Below, piece by piece: positions 43,006 through 51,772 of a DNA stretch of 64,000 nucleotides; position 1 is the first letter of the stretch, and every line of letters begins with the position of its first letter. Below the pieces are notes generated by a model, which saw nothing but the letters and a program-made list of their open reading frames with translations, did not search any database and was not told where the DNA came from. The stretch comes from Hymenobacter psoromatis (GTDB taxonomy: Bacteria > Bacteroidota > Bacteroidia > Cytophagales > Hymenobacteraceae): assembly GCF_020012125.1 (NCBI RefSeq), contig NZ_JAIFAG010000001.1, positions 4,650,001 through 4,714,000 of the forward strand, in the 5' to 3' direction. Position numbers and translations under genes: made by a program.

Positions 43006-43410
43006 TCAGCCTTCGTAAAGCTCCAGCGGTAGCCCGTCGGGGTCCTGAAAAAACGTGAAGCGCCGGCCCGTGAACTCATCCGTGCGCACGGGCTCGCAGG
43101 CCACGCCGTGCGCCGCCAAGTGCTGGCGGGCGGCTGCCAGGTCGGCCACCGCGAAGGCCAGGTGGCGCAGGCCCGTGGCCTCGGGCTGGCTGGGGCGCGG
43201 CGGGGGGGTAGGGAAAGAAAACAGTTCGATGACGTACTGCCCGTTCACGGCCAAATCCAGCTTGTAGGAATCGCGCGCGGCGCGGTACACTTCGCGGATG
43301 ACCGCCAGGCCCAGCACTTCGGTGTAAAACTGCTTGGAAGCAGGGTAGTCAGCGCAGATGATGGCGAGGTGGTGCACGCCCAGCAGGCGCAGCGAATCGG
43401 AAGAAGCCAT
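43006..43410 (-). CDS. VOC-superfamily protein (YaeR/glyoxalase-like)
   Basis: A 134-residue single VOC module pair. Metal-binding positions match the glyoxalase I pattern: H in VHHLAIICADY, E in YVIELFSFP, H in LRHLAFAV, E in LPLELYEG. It is close to the YaeR group, a cytoplasmic metal-dependent lyase/dioxygenase family of unsettled substrate. ATG 43410 is preferred over the upstream Met at 43428. It precedes the lipoprotein gene with a 3-bp gap. Confidence 0.82.
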   Translation of the reverse strand: MASSDSLRLLGVHHLAIICADYPASKQFYTEVLGLAVIREVYRAARDSYKLDLAVNGQYVIELFSFPTPPPRPSQPEATGLRHLAFAVADLAAARQHLAAHGVACEPVRTDEFTGRRFTFFQDPDGLPLELYEG

Positions 43411-43489
43411 GCGCAAAGTAACGGCCATGCGGCGTAAGCCCTCCGCAAGAAAAATAGCGGTTCCAGGGCGGGGCTTCCGCCGAAATGGC

Positions 43490-43497
43490 TACTTTTG
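43490..43497 (+). promoter_or_regulatory. -7 promoter box of the M1 peptidase gene
   Basis: TACTTTTG is a perfect TAnnTTTG match 31 bp before ATG 43528; no clear -33 element is visible. Confidence 0.5.
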
Positions 43498-43527
43498 GCG
43501 TGGAGGTCCTCCTTTTTGCCTTTTTCT

Positions 43528-45549
43528 ATGAAAAGAAATTCATTTACCAAGCTGCTGGCTGGCGCGGCGCTGCTGCTCAGCGCGGCGGCCGCCCAGGCCC
43601 AACCCAACCTGCCGCTCATCGTGCCGCCGGCCAATATGCCGCCTTTTGATGCCAAGGTGCTGTTTCAGCCCGATTACCTGGACCAGACCGCGCCTGCGAC
43701 CCGCACCGGCGGCGGTAAGCCGGGCGCTACCTACTGGCAGAACGCGGCCGATTACCAGATTGCCGCCCGCCTTGATGAGAAAGCGGCGCGGGTAACGGCG
43801 ACCGTTAACATTACTTACACCAATAATAGCCCTGACGAGCTGCCCTTCGTATGGCTCCAGCTCGACCAGAACCTGTTTCGGGCCGACTCGCGGGGGGCGG
43901 CCGTGACGCCGCCGGCGGGCGGGCGCTTCGGCAACGCGGCGCGGGGCTTTCAGGGCGGCGATTCGCTCCAGACGGTGCAGATTGAGCTGCACGGCAAGAA
44001 AATGCAGGCTACTTACCGCGTGAACGATACGCGGATGCAGATTATCCTGCCCGAGCCGATGCGGCCCAAGGGCGATAAGCTCAAAATAAATATTGACTAC
44101 GGCTTCAACATCCCGGAGTATGGGGCCGACCGCCTGGGCCGCCTCAAAACTCCGAACGGGGAGATATTTGAGGTGGCGCAGTGGTACCCGCGCATGGAGG
44201 TCTACGATGATATTTCGGGCTGGAACACGCTGCCGTATATGTCGGCCGAGTTTTACCTCGATTACGGCAACTTCGATTACACCCTCAACGTGCCGGCCAA
44301 CTACCTGGTGGGCGGCTCGGGCGAGCTGGTGAACCCCCAGGAAGTGCTCACCGCTACTGAGCAGCGCCGGCTGGTGCAGGCCGCGGGCTCGGATAAAACC
44401 GTGCTCGTGCGCACGCCCGCCGAAGTCACGCAGCCCGGCTCGCGCCCGGCCGGCCGGGGCGGCCGCCTCACCTGGCACTTCCGCTGCCAGCAGGCCCGCG
44501 ACGTGGCCTGGGCGGCTTCCTCGGCATTCGTGTGGGACGCGGCCAAGATGAACCTGCCCAGCGGCCGCCGGGCGCTGGCGCAGTCGCTCTACCCCGTGGA
44601 GGCCGCGCAGGATACGGCCTGGAGCCGCTCGACGGAGTACGTGAAGAAGAGCATCGAATACAACTCGAAGCAGTGGTATGAGTTCACCTACCCCGTGGCC
44701 ACCAACGTGGCCGGCGTGGTGGGCGGTATGGAGTATCCGGGCATCGTATTTTGCGGCGCGAAGGCCACCAAGGGCAGCCTCTGGGGCGTCACGGACCACG
44801 AGTTCGGCCACAACTGGTTTCCGATGATTGTGGGCTCCAATGAGCGCAAGTACCCGTGGATGGACGAGGGCTTTAACACGTTTATCAACATTCTGAGCAG
44901 CCAGAATTTCAACAACGGCGAGTACAAAGCGCAGGGCGACGTGGCGGCCCGCCTCGCGCCCTACACCATATTTCAGATGCAGCTGCCCACGATGGACGTG
45001 CCCTATACCGTGCCCGACGTGACGCAGGCCCGCAATCTGGGCTTCGCGGCGTACTCCAAAACCGGCTACGGGCTGTACTTGCTGCGCCAGGAAATTTTGG
45101 GGCCGGAGCGCTTCGACTACGCCTTTCGCAGCTACATCCGGCGCTGGGCCTTTAAGCACCCGCAGCCGCGCGACTTCTTCCGCACTATGAACGAGGTGGC
45201 CGGCGAAGACCTGACGTGGTTCTACCACGAGTGGTTTTTTGAGAACTGGCTGCTCGACCAGGCCGTGCAGAGCGTGGCCTACGTGGGCCAGGACCCCACT
45301 AAGGGCGCGCTCATCACCATCGAAAATAAGGGCCAGGCGGCCATGCCCGTGACGGCCGAAATCACGGAAACCGGCGGCAAGAAAACCACCGTGCACCTGC
45401 CCGTCGAAATCTGGCAGCGCGGCGGCACCTGGACCTTCCGGGCCAACACCACTACCCCCCTCACGCAGGTAGTGCTCAACCCCACCAACATTCTGCCCGA
45501 CGTGAACAAGGGCAATAATACCTGGCGGCCGGCGCGGGTCGCGGAGTAG
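43528..45549 (+). CDS. Secreted M1-family metallopeptidase
   Basis: The 673-residue protein has a signal peptide (LLAGAALLLSAAAAQAQ) when started at ATG 43528. An N-terminal beta domain with YPRMEVYDDISGW leads to the catalytic domain with the zinc motif DHEFGHNW (H424, E425, H428) and the third ligand E447 in WMDEGFNTF. The exopeptidase loop reads VGGMEYPG rather than the classic GAMEN, as in many secreted Bacteroidota members. The catalytic tyrosine is probably in AAYSKTGYGLY. It should trim peptides in the periplasm or outside. The stop codon lies within the long inverted repeat at 45543-45667. Confidence 0.9.
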   Translation: MKRNSFTKLLAGAALLLSAAAAQAQPNLPLIVPPANMPPFDAKVLFQPDYLDQTAPATRTGGGKPGATYWQNAADYQIAARLDEKAARVTATVNITYTNNSPDELPFVWLQLDQNLFRADSRGAAVTPPAGGRFGNAARGFQGGDSLQTVQIELHGKKMQATYRVNDTRMQIILPEPMRPKGDKLKINIDYGFNIPEYGADRLGRLKTPNGEIFEVAQWYPRMEVYDDISGWNTLPYMSAEFYLDYGNFDYTLNVPANYLVGGSGELVNPQEVLTATEQRRLVQAAGSDKTVLVRTPAEVTQPGSRPAGRGGRLTWHFRCQQARDVAWAASSAFVWDAAKMNLPSGRRALAQSLYPVEAAQDTAWSRSTEYVKKSIEYNSKQWYEFTYPVATNVAGVVGGMEYPGIVFCGAKATKGSLWGVTDHEFGHNWFPMIVGSNERKYPWMDEGFNTFINILSSQNFNNGEYKAQGDVAARLAPYTIFQMQLPTMDVPYTVPDVTQARNLGFAAYSKTGYGLYLLRQEILGPERFDYAFRSYIRRWAFKHPQPRDFFRTMNEVAGEDLTWFYHEWFFENWLLDQAVQSVAYVGQDPTKGALITIENKGQAAMPVTAEITETGGKKTTVHLPVEIWQRGGTWTFRANTTTPLTQVVLNPTNILPDVNKGNNTWRPARVAE

Positions 45550-45667
45550 GTTTTCCTACCTCCGAAGCACAAAAACCTTCTTCGGGAGCACCTCTTTCTA
45601 CCTCCGAGGTAGGGAAAGGTGCTCCCGAAGAAGGTTTTTGTGCTTCGGAGGTAGGAAAACCTACTCC
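45543..45667. repeat. 51-bp perfect inverted repeat at the end of the M1 gene
   Basis: Arms 45543-45593 and 45617-45667 are complementary over 51 bp, and imperfect pairing continues into the centre. The left arm contains the last codons and stop of the M1 gene. The right arm merges into the 21-bp tandem array. It may terminate transcription. Confidence 0.85.
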
Positions 45668-45780
45668 GGAGATAGGAAAACCTACTTCGGAGGTAGGGAA
45701 GGCTAGGTCGGAGATAGGGAAGGCTAGGTCGGAGGTAGCAAAAGCTAGGTCGGAGGTAGGGAAGGCTGTTTCGGAGGTAG
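45646..45780. repeat. 21-bp tandem repeat array, six full units and a partial one
   Basis: Units start at 45646, 45667, 45688, 45709, 45730, 45751 and 45772, each beginning CGGAG(G/A)TAG. The period is a multiple of three and the minus strand is open in two frames across the array, giving heptads such as SLPYLRP or AFPTSDL. No convincing start or export signal makes this a clear gene, so it is reported as DNA repeat. Confidence 0.85.
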
Positions 45781-45951
45781 TTCGCTGCCCATCGGGCCGC
45801 GCTTGCTGGCAGGCCGTGCCCGCGTTCGCCGGGCCGCCACGGGCGTGGATGAGGTTTGGGCGGGATGCATCGGACGGGAATAAGCCCCACGTTGCCACTC
45901 CTAATTTATAAGCTGTATCTTCCTGGCCGATAGGAATTAAACCCCAGGCGA

Positions 45952-48900
45952 ATGAACACGCGGCGGCAGGCGGGCGGGCAGTGGGGTAGGGGCTGGCTGC
46001 TTATCCTACCCCTGCTTTTGGCGCTGGCCGAACTCGGCCGGTCCCAAGCCCCGCCGGGGCGCCACCTCACCATCGCCGATGGCCTGACCAATAACTCCGT
46101 GCAGTGCCTGGCCCAGGACCGGCAGGGTTTTCTGTGGCTCGGCACCCAGGACGGCCTGAGCCGCTACGATGGCAGCAGCTTCCGCACGTTTCGGGCCGAT
46201 GCGCGGCGCGTGGGCAGCCTACCCAGCAACTTCGTGCGGGCCCTGGCCCCCGACCCGCGGCGCGGCGGCCTGTGGGTGGGCACCGGCACTGGCCTCAGCT
46301 ACTACGACCCGCGCACCGAGCACTTCGGACCCATCATGGCCGATTCGGGCCAGACCTACTTCGTGAACGCGCTGCTGCTGGATGCGCGCGGCTGCGTCTG
46401 GCTCGGCACCGAGGATGGCCTGTGGTGCTACGACCCTAGCCGCCGCCGGCTGCGCCGCTTTCGGCCCACCGCGCCGGGCGGGGCGGCCAGCGCGGGGCGG
46501 CACGCAGCCGTGCGCGCCCTGGCCCGCGACGCGGCCGGCACCCTCTGGGCCGGCACCGGCGAGGGCCAGCTTTGCCGCTTCGATTCGGTGGCGCAAGCGC
46601 TCCGGCCCGAGCCGCGCTACCTACCCCCCGGCTCCGCGCCGGTAAGTGCCCTGGCCAGTGCGCCCGGCGGCGGGCTGTGGGTGGGCACCGAAGGTGGGGC
46701 GCTCTGCTACCTGCCCCCGGCCGGCCCGCCGCGCGCCTGGTGGCGGCCCTGGCCCGGCCGCCCGGCCGTGCGCGGACTGTGGACCGATGCCCAGGGCACG
46801 ACCTGGGTGGGTACCGCCGCGGAGCTGGTGTCGTGGGCGGCGGGCCAATGCTTCACCGTGCGCCCCGCGCGGCGGCTGGCCGGCGAGGTGCTGGCCCTGG
46901 CTCCCGACCGCGCCGGCCAGCTGTGGGTGGGTAGCAACGCGGGCGTGCGCTGCCTCGATGTGCGGCCCTCGGCCTTCGGGCGGCTACCGGCCGGGCCTGC
47001 CCCTGGGCCGGTGTGGGCGGTGGCGGCCACGCCAGGGGCGCTATGGCTCGGCACCGAGCAGCAGGGATTACTGGCCCTCAACCCCCGCACCGGGGCCGTG
47101 ACTGAGCGCCTGCGCCACCAGTCCGACAACCCCGCCAGCCTCGCCAGCGACTTCGTGCGCTGCGTGCTGCCCGATGCGGCCGGCGGGCTGTGGGTGGGCA
47201 CCCAGGCCCAGGGCCTCGACTACCGGCCGGCCGGGGCGGTGGGCTTCCGGCACCTTCGGCACGCGGCGGCCCGGCCCGGCTCGCTGGCCGACGACTTCGT
47301 GCGCTGCCTCTACCGCGACCCGCTTGACGGCGCGCTGTGGGTAGGCACCGAGGGCGGCCTATGCCGACTGGCTAACGCCGGGCGAGGCGAGTTTACCACC
47401 TACCGCCGCGAGGCCGGCCGGCCCGGCGGACTGCCCAACAACTTCGTGCGCTGCGTGCTGCGCGACCGGGCCGGCCGGCTGTGGGTAGGCACCGGTGGCG
47501 GCGGCCTCTGCCGGCTCGATGACCCGGTGGCTGGCCGTTTCACCACCTTTCGGGCCTCCGCCCGCGACGCGCGCAGCCTGCCCAGCAACTTCGTGCGGGC
47601 GCTGGCCCTCGACGCGGCGGGCCGGCTGTGGGTGGGCACCGAGGGCGGCGGCCTCTGCCGGCTCGATGACGCGGGGGCTGGTCGCTTCACCACCTTCGGC
47701 GAGGCGCAGGGCTTTCCCAATGACGTGGTGTATGGGCTGCTGCCCGACTCAACTACCCGCACGCTGTGGGCCAGCACCAACCGGGGCCTGGCCCGCCTCA
47801 ACCCCGCCACCGGCCAGCTCACGACTTTCGATACCCGCGATGGCCTGCCCCAGGACGAGTATAACGCCGGGGCCGCCAGCGCTGGCCCCGGCGGCCGGCT
47901 CTACTTCGGCGGTCCCGAGGGGGTAGTGGGCTTTCGGGCCGCCGCGCTGCTACCCCCGGCCCCGCCGCCGGTGCTGCTCACCGGCCTGCGCCGCCTCAAC
48001 CAGCCCGTGGCCCTGCCCGACACGGCCGTGGGCCAGCGCCGCCTGCTGCGCCTCTCGCCCCGCGACTACGTGTTCACCCTGGAGTTCGCGGCCCTCGACC
48101 TGCGCCGGGCCGACCGCGCCCCGCTGCTGTATCAGCTCGAAGGCTTCGACCCCGGCTGGCTGGCGGCCGGCCCGCGCCGCGAGGCCACCTACACCAACCT
48201 CGACCCCGGCCGCTACACGTTTCGGGTGCGGGCGATGGGCGCGCCGGCCGGGGCGGTGCTGCAAGTGCTGGTGGCCCCGCCCTGGTACCGCACCGGGTGG
48301 TTTCGGGCGCTGGCGCTGGGGGCGCTGGCGCTGGCCGGCTGGCTGGCCTACCGGCTGCGGGTGCGCCAGCTGCTAGCCCTGGAGCAGGTGCGCCACCGCA
48401 TTGCCCGCGACCTGCACGACGATATGGGCTCCACGCTCAGCAGCATTTCCATCCTGAGCGCGCTGGCCCGGCGGCATCAGTTGAGCCAAAGTCCCGCCCA
48501 GGTCACCGACCTGCTCAACCAAATTGGGGACTCGTCGCGCCGGATGCTAGACGCGATGGACGATATCGTGTGGACCATCAACCCCGCCCACGACGGCCTG
48601 GCCGACGTCACGGCCCGGATGCGCGCCCTGGCCTCCGAGCTGCTCGAAGTGCAGGGCGTGGCCCTGGTCTTCACCGCCGACCCCGCCGTGGCCGCCCTGC
48701 GCCTGCCGATGGAAAGCCGCCGCGAGTTCTTTCTATTCTATAAAGAAGCGCTGAACAACCTGGCCAAGTACGCCCACTGCCACCAGGCAACCGTCAACCT
48801 CACCTACACCGCTGGCCACCTGCACCTGCTGGTGGCCGACGATGGCGTGGGCTTCGACCCCGCCACCGCGCCCCTGGGCGGCGGCCACGGCCTGCCCAAC

Positions 48901-48993
48901 CTGCGCACCCGCGCCGCCGCCCTGCGCGGGCACTTTACCCTGGCCACGGCCCCCGGCCAGGGCACCACCGTGCGGCTGCGCGTGCCGCTGTAG
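45952..48993 (+). CDS. Propeller sensor histidine kinase, NarX-like (HisKA_3)
   Basis: The 1013-residue protein has an N-terminal hydrophobic signal or anchor, then about a dozen two-component-regulator propeller repeats (LWVGTEGGGLCRLD, FLWLGTQDGLSRYDG and similar), a Y_Y_Y domain (LLYQLEGFDPGW ... YTNLDPGRYTFRVRA), one transmembrane helix (FRALALGALALAGWLAYRL), a HisKA_3 box with H822 (IARDLHDDMGSTLSSI), and an HATPase domain (FYKEALNNLAKYAHC, DDGVGFDP, GHGLPNLRTRAAAL). A LuxR-type regulator is encoded 184 bp downstream. Such systems sense extracellular polymers or cell-envelope signals; nearby candidates are the GH13 genes (inference). Confidence 0.9.
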   Translation: MNTRRQAGGQWGRGWLLILPLLLALAELGRSQAPPGRHLTIADGLTNNSVQCLAQDRQGFLWLGTQDGLSRYDGSSFRTFRADARRVGSLPSNFVRALAPDPRRGGLWVGTGTGLSYYDPRTEHFGPIMADSGQTYFVNALLLDARGCVWLGTEDGLWCYDPSRRRLRRFRPTAPGGAASAGRHAAVRALARDAAGTLWAGTGEGQLCRFDSVAQALRPEPRYLPPGSAPVSALASAPGGGLWVGTEGGALCYLPPAGPPRAWWRPWPGRPAVRGLWTDAQGTTWVGTAAELVSWAAGQCFTVRPARRLAGEVLALAPDRAGQLWVGSNAGVRCLDVRPSAFGRLPAGPAPGPVWAVAATPGALWLGTEQQGLLALNPRTGAVTERLRHQSDNPASLASDFVRCVLPDAAGGLWVGTQAQGLDYRPAGAVGFRHLRHAAARPGSLADDFVRCLYRDPLDGALWVGTEGGLCRLANAGRGEFTTYRREAGRPGGLPNNFVRCVLRDRAGRLWVGTGGGGLCRLDDPVAGRFTTFRASARDARSLPSNFVRALALDAAGRLWVGTEGGGLCRLDDAGAGRFTTFGEAQGFPNDVVYGLLPDSTTRTLWASTNRGLARLNPATGQLTTFDTRDGLPQDEYNAGAASAGPGGRLYFGGPEGVVGFRAAALLPPAPPPVLLTGLRRLNQPVALPDTAVGQRRLLRLSPRDYVFTLEFAALDLRRADRAPLLYQLEGFDPGWLAAGPRREATYTNLDPGRYTFRVRAMGAPAGAVLQVLVAPPWYRTGWFRALALGALALAGWLAYRLRVRQLLALEQVRHRIARDLHDDMGSTLSSISILSALARRHQLSQSPAQVTDLLNQIGDSSRRMLDAMDDIVWTINPAHDGLADVTARMRALASELLEVQGVALVFTADPAVAALRLPMESRREFFLFYKEALNNLAKYAHCHQATVNLTYTAGHLHLLVADDGVGFDPATAPLGGGHGLPNLRTRAAALRGHFTLATAPGQGTTVRLRVPL

Positions 48994-48995
48994 CG

Positions 48996-49031
48996 CACGG
49001 GAGAGACGCGGCCCTTCGCGTCTCTCCCGTG
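48996..49031. terminator. 15-bp stem-loop after the NarX-like kinase
   Basis: Arms 48996-49010 and 49017-49031 are fully complementary with a 6-nt loop, two bases after the stop codon. A related copy of its core (GAGAGACGCGAAGGG) follows at 49071-49085. Confidence 0.65.
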
Positions 49032-49099
49032 GAGACAGGCTCTTCCCGCTTGAATAATCGCTCCGGCACCGAGAGACGCGAAGGGTCGCATCTCTACTG

Positions 49100-49125
49100 C
49101 ACAATCACCCCTTTATGTGATTGTG
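49100..49125. promoter_or_regulatory. Palindrome CACAATCAC-N8-GTGATTGTG upstream of the LuxR regulator
   Basis: Half-sites 49100-49108 and 49117-49125 are perfect reverse complements, about 50 bp before ATG 49178. The half ATGTGATTG recurs in the palindrome at 49867-49886, on the other side of the gene. Confidence 0.5.
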
Positions 49126-49177
49126 CCGGGTAGGGAGGAGCCTTATCTTCCCCTTATTATTTAAGTCCCTACCCCCC

Positions 49178-49840
49178 ATGCCACCCCTGCGCCTGGTGCT
49201 CTACGAAGACAATGCTGACCTGCGGACCAGCCTGAGTCAGCTGCTGGGCACCGCGCCCGGTCTGGTGTTGGTGGGGGCCTTCGGCTCGTGCCAGCAGGCC
49301 GCCGCCGATGTGCGCCACCTCCAGCCCGATGCCGTGCTGATGGATATTGACTTGCCCGGCTGCTCGGGCATCGAGGGCCTGCGCCTGATAAAGGCCGCCG
49401 CCCCGCACGTGAGCGTGGTGATGCTCACGGTGTTTGATGATAATGAGCGGGTGTTCGAGGCCATTCTGGCCGGAGCCGATGGGTATTTGCTCAAGAAAAC
49501 GCCGCCCGCCCGGCTGCTTGAGGCCATTGAGGAGCTGCGCGAGGGCGGGGCGCCCATCACGCCGGCGGTGGCCCGGCAGGTGCTGCGGCTGTTTGCGCGG
49601 CCGGGTGGCCTGGGGTGGCGGCGCCTCGCGCCGGCCCCGGCCGGGCCGGCCGCCCTCAGCCCCCGCGAGCGCGAAATCTTGGGCCTGCTGGTAGAAGGCT
49701 ACAGCTACAAGATGATTGCCGCCCACTGCTTCATCAGCCTCGATACGGTGCGCTCGCACATCAAAAACATCTACGAAAAGCTGCACGTGCGCTCGGCCCC
49801 CGAGGCCGTGAGCAAGGCCCTGCGCGAGGGCCTGAACTGA
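49178..49840 (+). CDS. LuxR/NarL-type response regulator
   Basis: A 220-residue regulator from ATG 49178. The receiver has LVLYEDNADLR, D56 in AVLMDIDLPGCSG, T in VVMLTVFDD and K in GYLLKKTPPARL. A Pro/Ala linker leads to a LuxR helix-turn-helix: LSPREREILGLLVEGYSYKMIA, SLDTVRSHIKNIYEKLHVRS. It pairs with the HisKA_3 kinase immediately upstream, as is usual for NarX/NarL systems. Its upstream palindrome may be an autoregulatory site. Confidence 0.92.
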   Translation: MPPLRLVLYEDNADLRTSLSQLLGTAPGLVLVGAFGSCQQAAADVRHLQPDAVLMDIDLPGCSGIEGLRLIKAAAPHVSVVMLTVFDDNERVFEAILAGADGYLLKKTPPARLLEAIEELREGGAPITPAVARQVLRLFARPGGLGWRRLAPAPAGPAALSPREREILGLLVEGYSYKMIAAHCFISLDTVRSHIKNIYEKLHVRSAPEAVSKALREGLN

Positions 49841-49866
49841 ACGGAGGCTGGGAGCTGCCCGCTATA

Positions 49867-49886
49867 AATCACATCATTATGTGATT
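49867..49886. promoter_or_regulatory. Palindrome AATCACAT-N4-ATGTGATT downstream of the LuxR regulator
   Basis: Perfect 8-bp half-sites with a 4-bp centre, sharing ATGTGATTG with the site at 49100-49125. It lies upstream of the small ORF and about 22 bp before a CACCTTTG -7-like box at 49909-49916. Confidence 0.45.
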
Positions 49887-49995
49887 GCCACGCGCTAGCA
49901 GGTCAGCCACCTTTGTACGGACGATGGGGCTGCCGCCTACCCCCCCTGGGGGCCAAGACGCTAGCCCGCTCGTGTACCACTCATCCTTCTCAGCT

Positions 49996-50148
49996 ATGCT
50001 AACAAGTGCCAACTACGCGGCGGCCTTCCCGGAGCCCGCCGCGGCTGCTCGCCCCCCGGCCCCCACGCGCCCGCACTGGTCGTGGTGGCTTTTCCTACTG
50101 GGCGTGCTAGCGTTTTCTTGCCTGGGGCCCACGTGCGCCTTCCAGTAA
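49996..50148 (+). CDS. Possible small membrane protein
   Basis: A 50-residue ORF from ATG 49996 with one hydrophobic helix near its C-terminus (SWWLFLLGVLAFSCLGPTCAF) after a Pro/Ala-rich stretch. The same frame has an earlier ATG at 49924. A -7-like box lies at about 49909-49916 and a strong hairpin follows its stop. No relative is recognised; the position beside two palindromes suggests a small regulated product, but coding status is uncertain. Confidence 0.35.
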   Translation: MLTSANYAAAFPEPAAAARPPAPTRPHWSWWLFLLGVLAFSCLGPTCAFQ

Positions 50149-50180
50149 GAAAGCGAGCCGCCTCACCCTGGCGGCCATCC

Positions 50181-50286
50181 AAAAAAGCGTCGTGCCACCC
50201 ACGGTGGCGTATCCTGGCCAGGCTGTTGAGCTGAGGCGTGAGCTGCGGCCAGGATGCGCTACTAATGGGGCGCGACGCTCTTTTTT
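50181..50286. terminator. Branched bidirectional stem-loop
   Basis: The A-run plus GCGTCG at 50181-50192 pairs with CGACGC plus a T-run at 50273-50286. An inner stem pairs 50207-50219 with 50247-50259 (one mismatch). It separates the + strand small ORF from the convergent GH13 gene. Confidence 0.65.
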
Positions 50287-50313
50287 GCGTCCGGCCCGGC
50301 GGGGAGGGTAGGG

Positions 50314-51663
50314 CTAATCGCGGGTGCGCAGCACGCGCCAGCCGTGGGCCGGCACCGTGCGGGCCGGCAGTTGCGCCAGCGTACACTGCGCGCCGCTGAA
50401 CACATCGAACAAGCCTTTTTGGGCCGCAACGGGCATTTTTTGCCCCGGTAGCACCAGCGCTTCGGCCGTGGCGTTGAGGAGTACTATCACCGCCGCGCCC
50501 GCCTTTTCGCGAATAAACCCATATAAGCCGGCCGGCCCCGAAAGTCGCTGAAAGCGACTTTCGGGGTCGCCATTGCGCAGGGCCGGGTGGCGCTTTTTGA
50601 GCTGCAAAAGCTTGGTATAGAAGTCCTGAAGGGGGTAGGAGCCCCAGGCGATGGGGTCTTTATCGAAGAAAGCCAGCCGGCGGTCCAGGCCGCTTTCCTG
50701 GCCGCTGTACAGCATCGGCATGCCCGGCAGCAGCGCCGTGAGCACGGCGAAGGGTAGGGCTAGCGGGCCCAGGCGCTCGTACTCGGTGCCGTCCCAGCTG
50801 TTCACGTCGTGGTTGCTGGTAAAGTGCATCAAATACACCGTAGGTGGGTATTTTTCGCGCTCGGCGGCCAGGTAGGTATCAATGTCTGCCAGCGCGGCCT
50901 TGCCTTCGGCAATCTGGTCGAGCAAATAGTGCAGGCGCAGGCCGAAACTCATATCGAAAGCCTTTTCGAGCAGGTGGGTATCGGAATTAAATTCCTCCCA
51001 AGTAAGGCCGCCCGAGGGGTATAATTCATCCCATTCGGCCAACATAAACACGGGCTTGAGGGCCTCCAGCGCCGGCCGGGCCTCGTCCCAGAAGCCGGTG
51101 GGTACCAAGCCGGCCACGTCGCAGCGGTAGCCGTCCACGTCGGCTGCGCGCACCCAGTAGCACAGGGCCTCCACCATGTAGGCGCGCATTTCGGGGTTGG
51201 TATAGTCGAGGGCCACCACGTCGGTCCAGTCGGCCACGGGCGGCACCAGCTGGCCCTGGGCATCGTGCTGGTACCAGGCGGGGTGCTGCTCGATGAGGGC
51301 ATTGTCGCGGCTGGTATGATTGGCTACCCAGTCGAGGATAACCTTCATTCCCAGCGCGTGGGCCGCCTGCACGAGGTGCCGCAAGTCTTCCAGTGTGCCA
51401 AACTCAGCATTCACTCCAAAGTAGTCGCGCACCGCGTAGGGTGAGCCCAGTGCCCCCTTGCGCCCGATTTCCCCAATGGGATGTACGGGCATCAGCCACA
51501 CGATAACCACGCCCATCTTAGCCAGCCGCGGCAAGTGCGCTTCAAAGGCCCGAAACGTACCCTCGGGCGTGTAGTTGCGCACATTTACTTCGTAAATAGT
51601 AGCGTTGGCGGCCCACTCGGGGTGGCGCACCACGAAGCGGGAGGCAAGCGGATGGTCGGTCAT
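50314..51663 (-). CDS. GH13 alpha-amylase-family enzyme, cytoplasmic
   Basis: A 449-residue GH13 enzyme without a signal peptide. Conserved regions are in order: VILDWVANHTSRD (I), DGYRCDVAGLVP with the nucleophile Asp (II), VFMLAEWDELY with the acid/base Glu (III), FTSNHDVNSWDG (IV), followed by the C-terminal beta domain ending VPAHGWRVLRTRD. It acts on alpha-1,4-glucans or maltodextrins in the cytoplasm. A lipoprotein paralogue is encoded at 53080-54504, with nearly the same motifs and closing residues. Confidence 0.9.
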   Translation of the reverse strand: MTDHPLASRFVVRHPEWAANATIYEVNVRNYTPEGTFRAFEAHLPRLAKMGVVIVWLMPVHPIGEIGRKGALGSPYAVRDYFGVNAEFGTLEDLRHLVQAAHALGMKVILDWVANHTSRDNALIEQHPAWYQHDAQGQLVPPVADWTDVVALDYTNPEMRAYMVEALCYWVRAADVDGYRCDVAGLVPTGFWDEARPALEALKPVFMLAEWDELYPSGGLTWEEFNSDTHLLEKAFDMSFGLRLHYLLDQIAEGKAALADIDTYLAAEREKYPPTVYLMHFTSNHDVNSWDGTEYERLGPLALPFAVLTALLPGMPMLYSGQESGLDRRLAFFDKDPIAWGSYPLQDFYTKLLQLKKRHPALRNGDPESRFQRLSGPAGLYGFIREKAGAAVIVLLNATAEALVLPGQKMPVAAQKGLFDVFSGAQCTLAQLPARTVPAHGWRVLRTRD

Positions 51664-51772
51664 AGAGTAAAGGCTCGCTCGGTGCGGCGCGTGTTTCGGC
51701 CCTCATACGAGCGGCAGGGGGTAGCAAACTGAAAAATGCGCCCTGCGGGCCGGGGTTTGCCGGCCGGTGCGC

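Noticed and set aside
43540..45396. 618-residue open frame antisense to the M1 peptidase gene
   Set aside because: Same reason: no motif, biased composition, and full overlap with a gene that has all catalytic residues.
45646..45780. CRISPR array
   Set aside because: Units are directly adjacent with no spacers, the period is 21 bp, and no cas gene is in the window.
45279..45898. Minus-strand ORFs with heptad repeats (SLPYLRP / AFPTSDL)
   Set aside because: Two different frames are open across a 21-bp tandem repeat, which is a consequence of the period being divisible by three. No start, signal or flanking domain supports a protein.
49867..49886. CRP/FNR-type site
   Set aside because: The half-sites are TCACA-N6-TGTGA, the opposite arrangement to the CRP consensus TGTGA-N6-TCACA.
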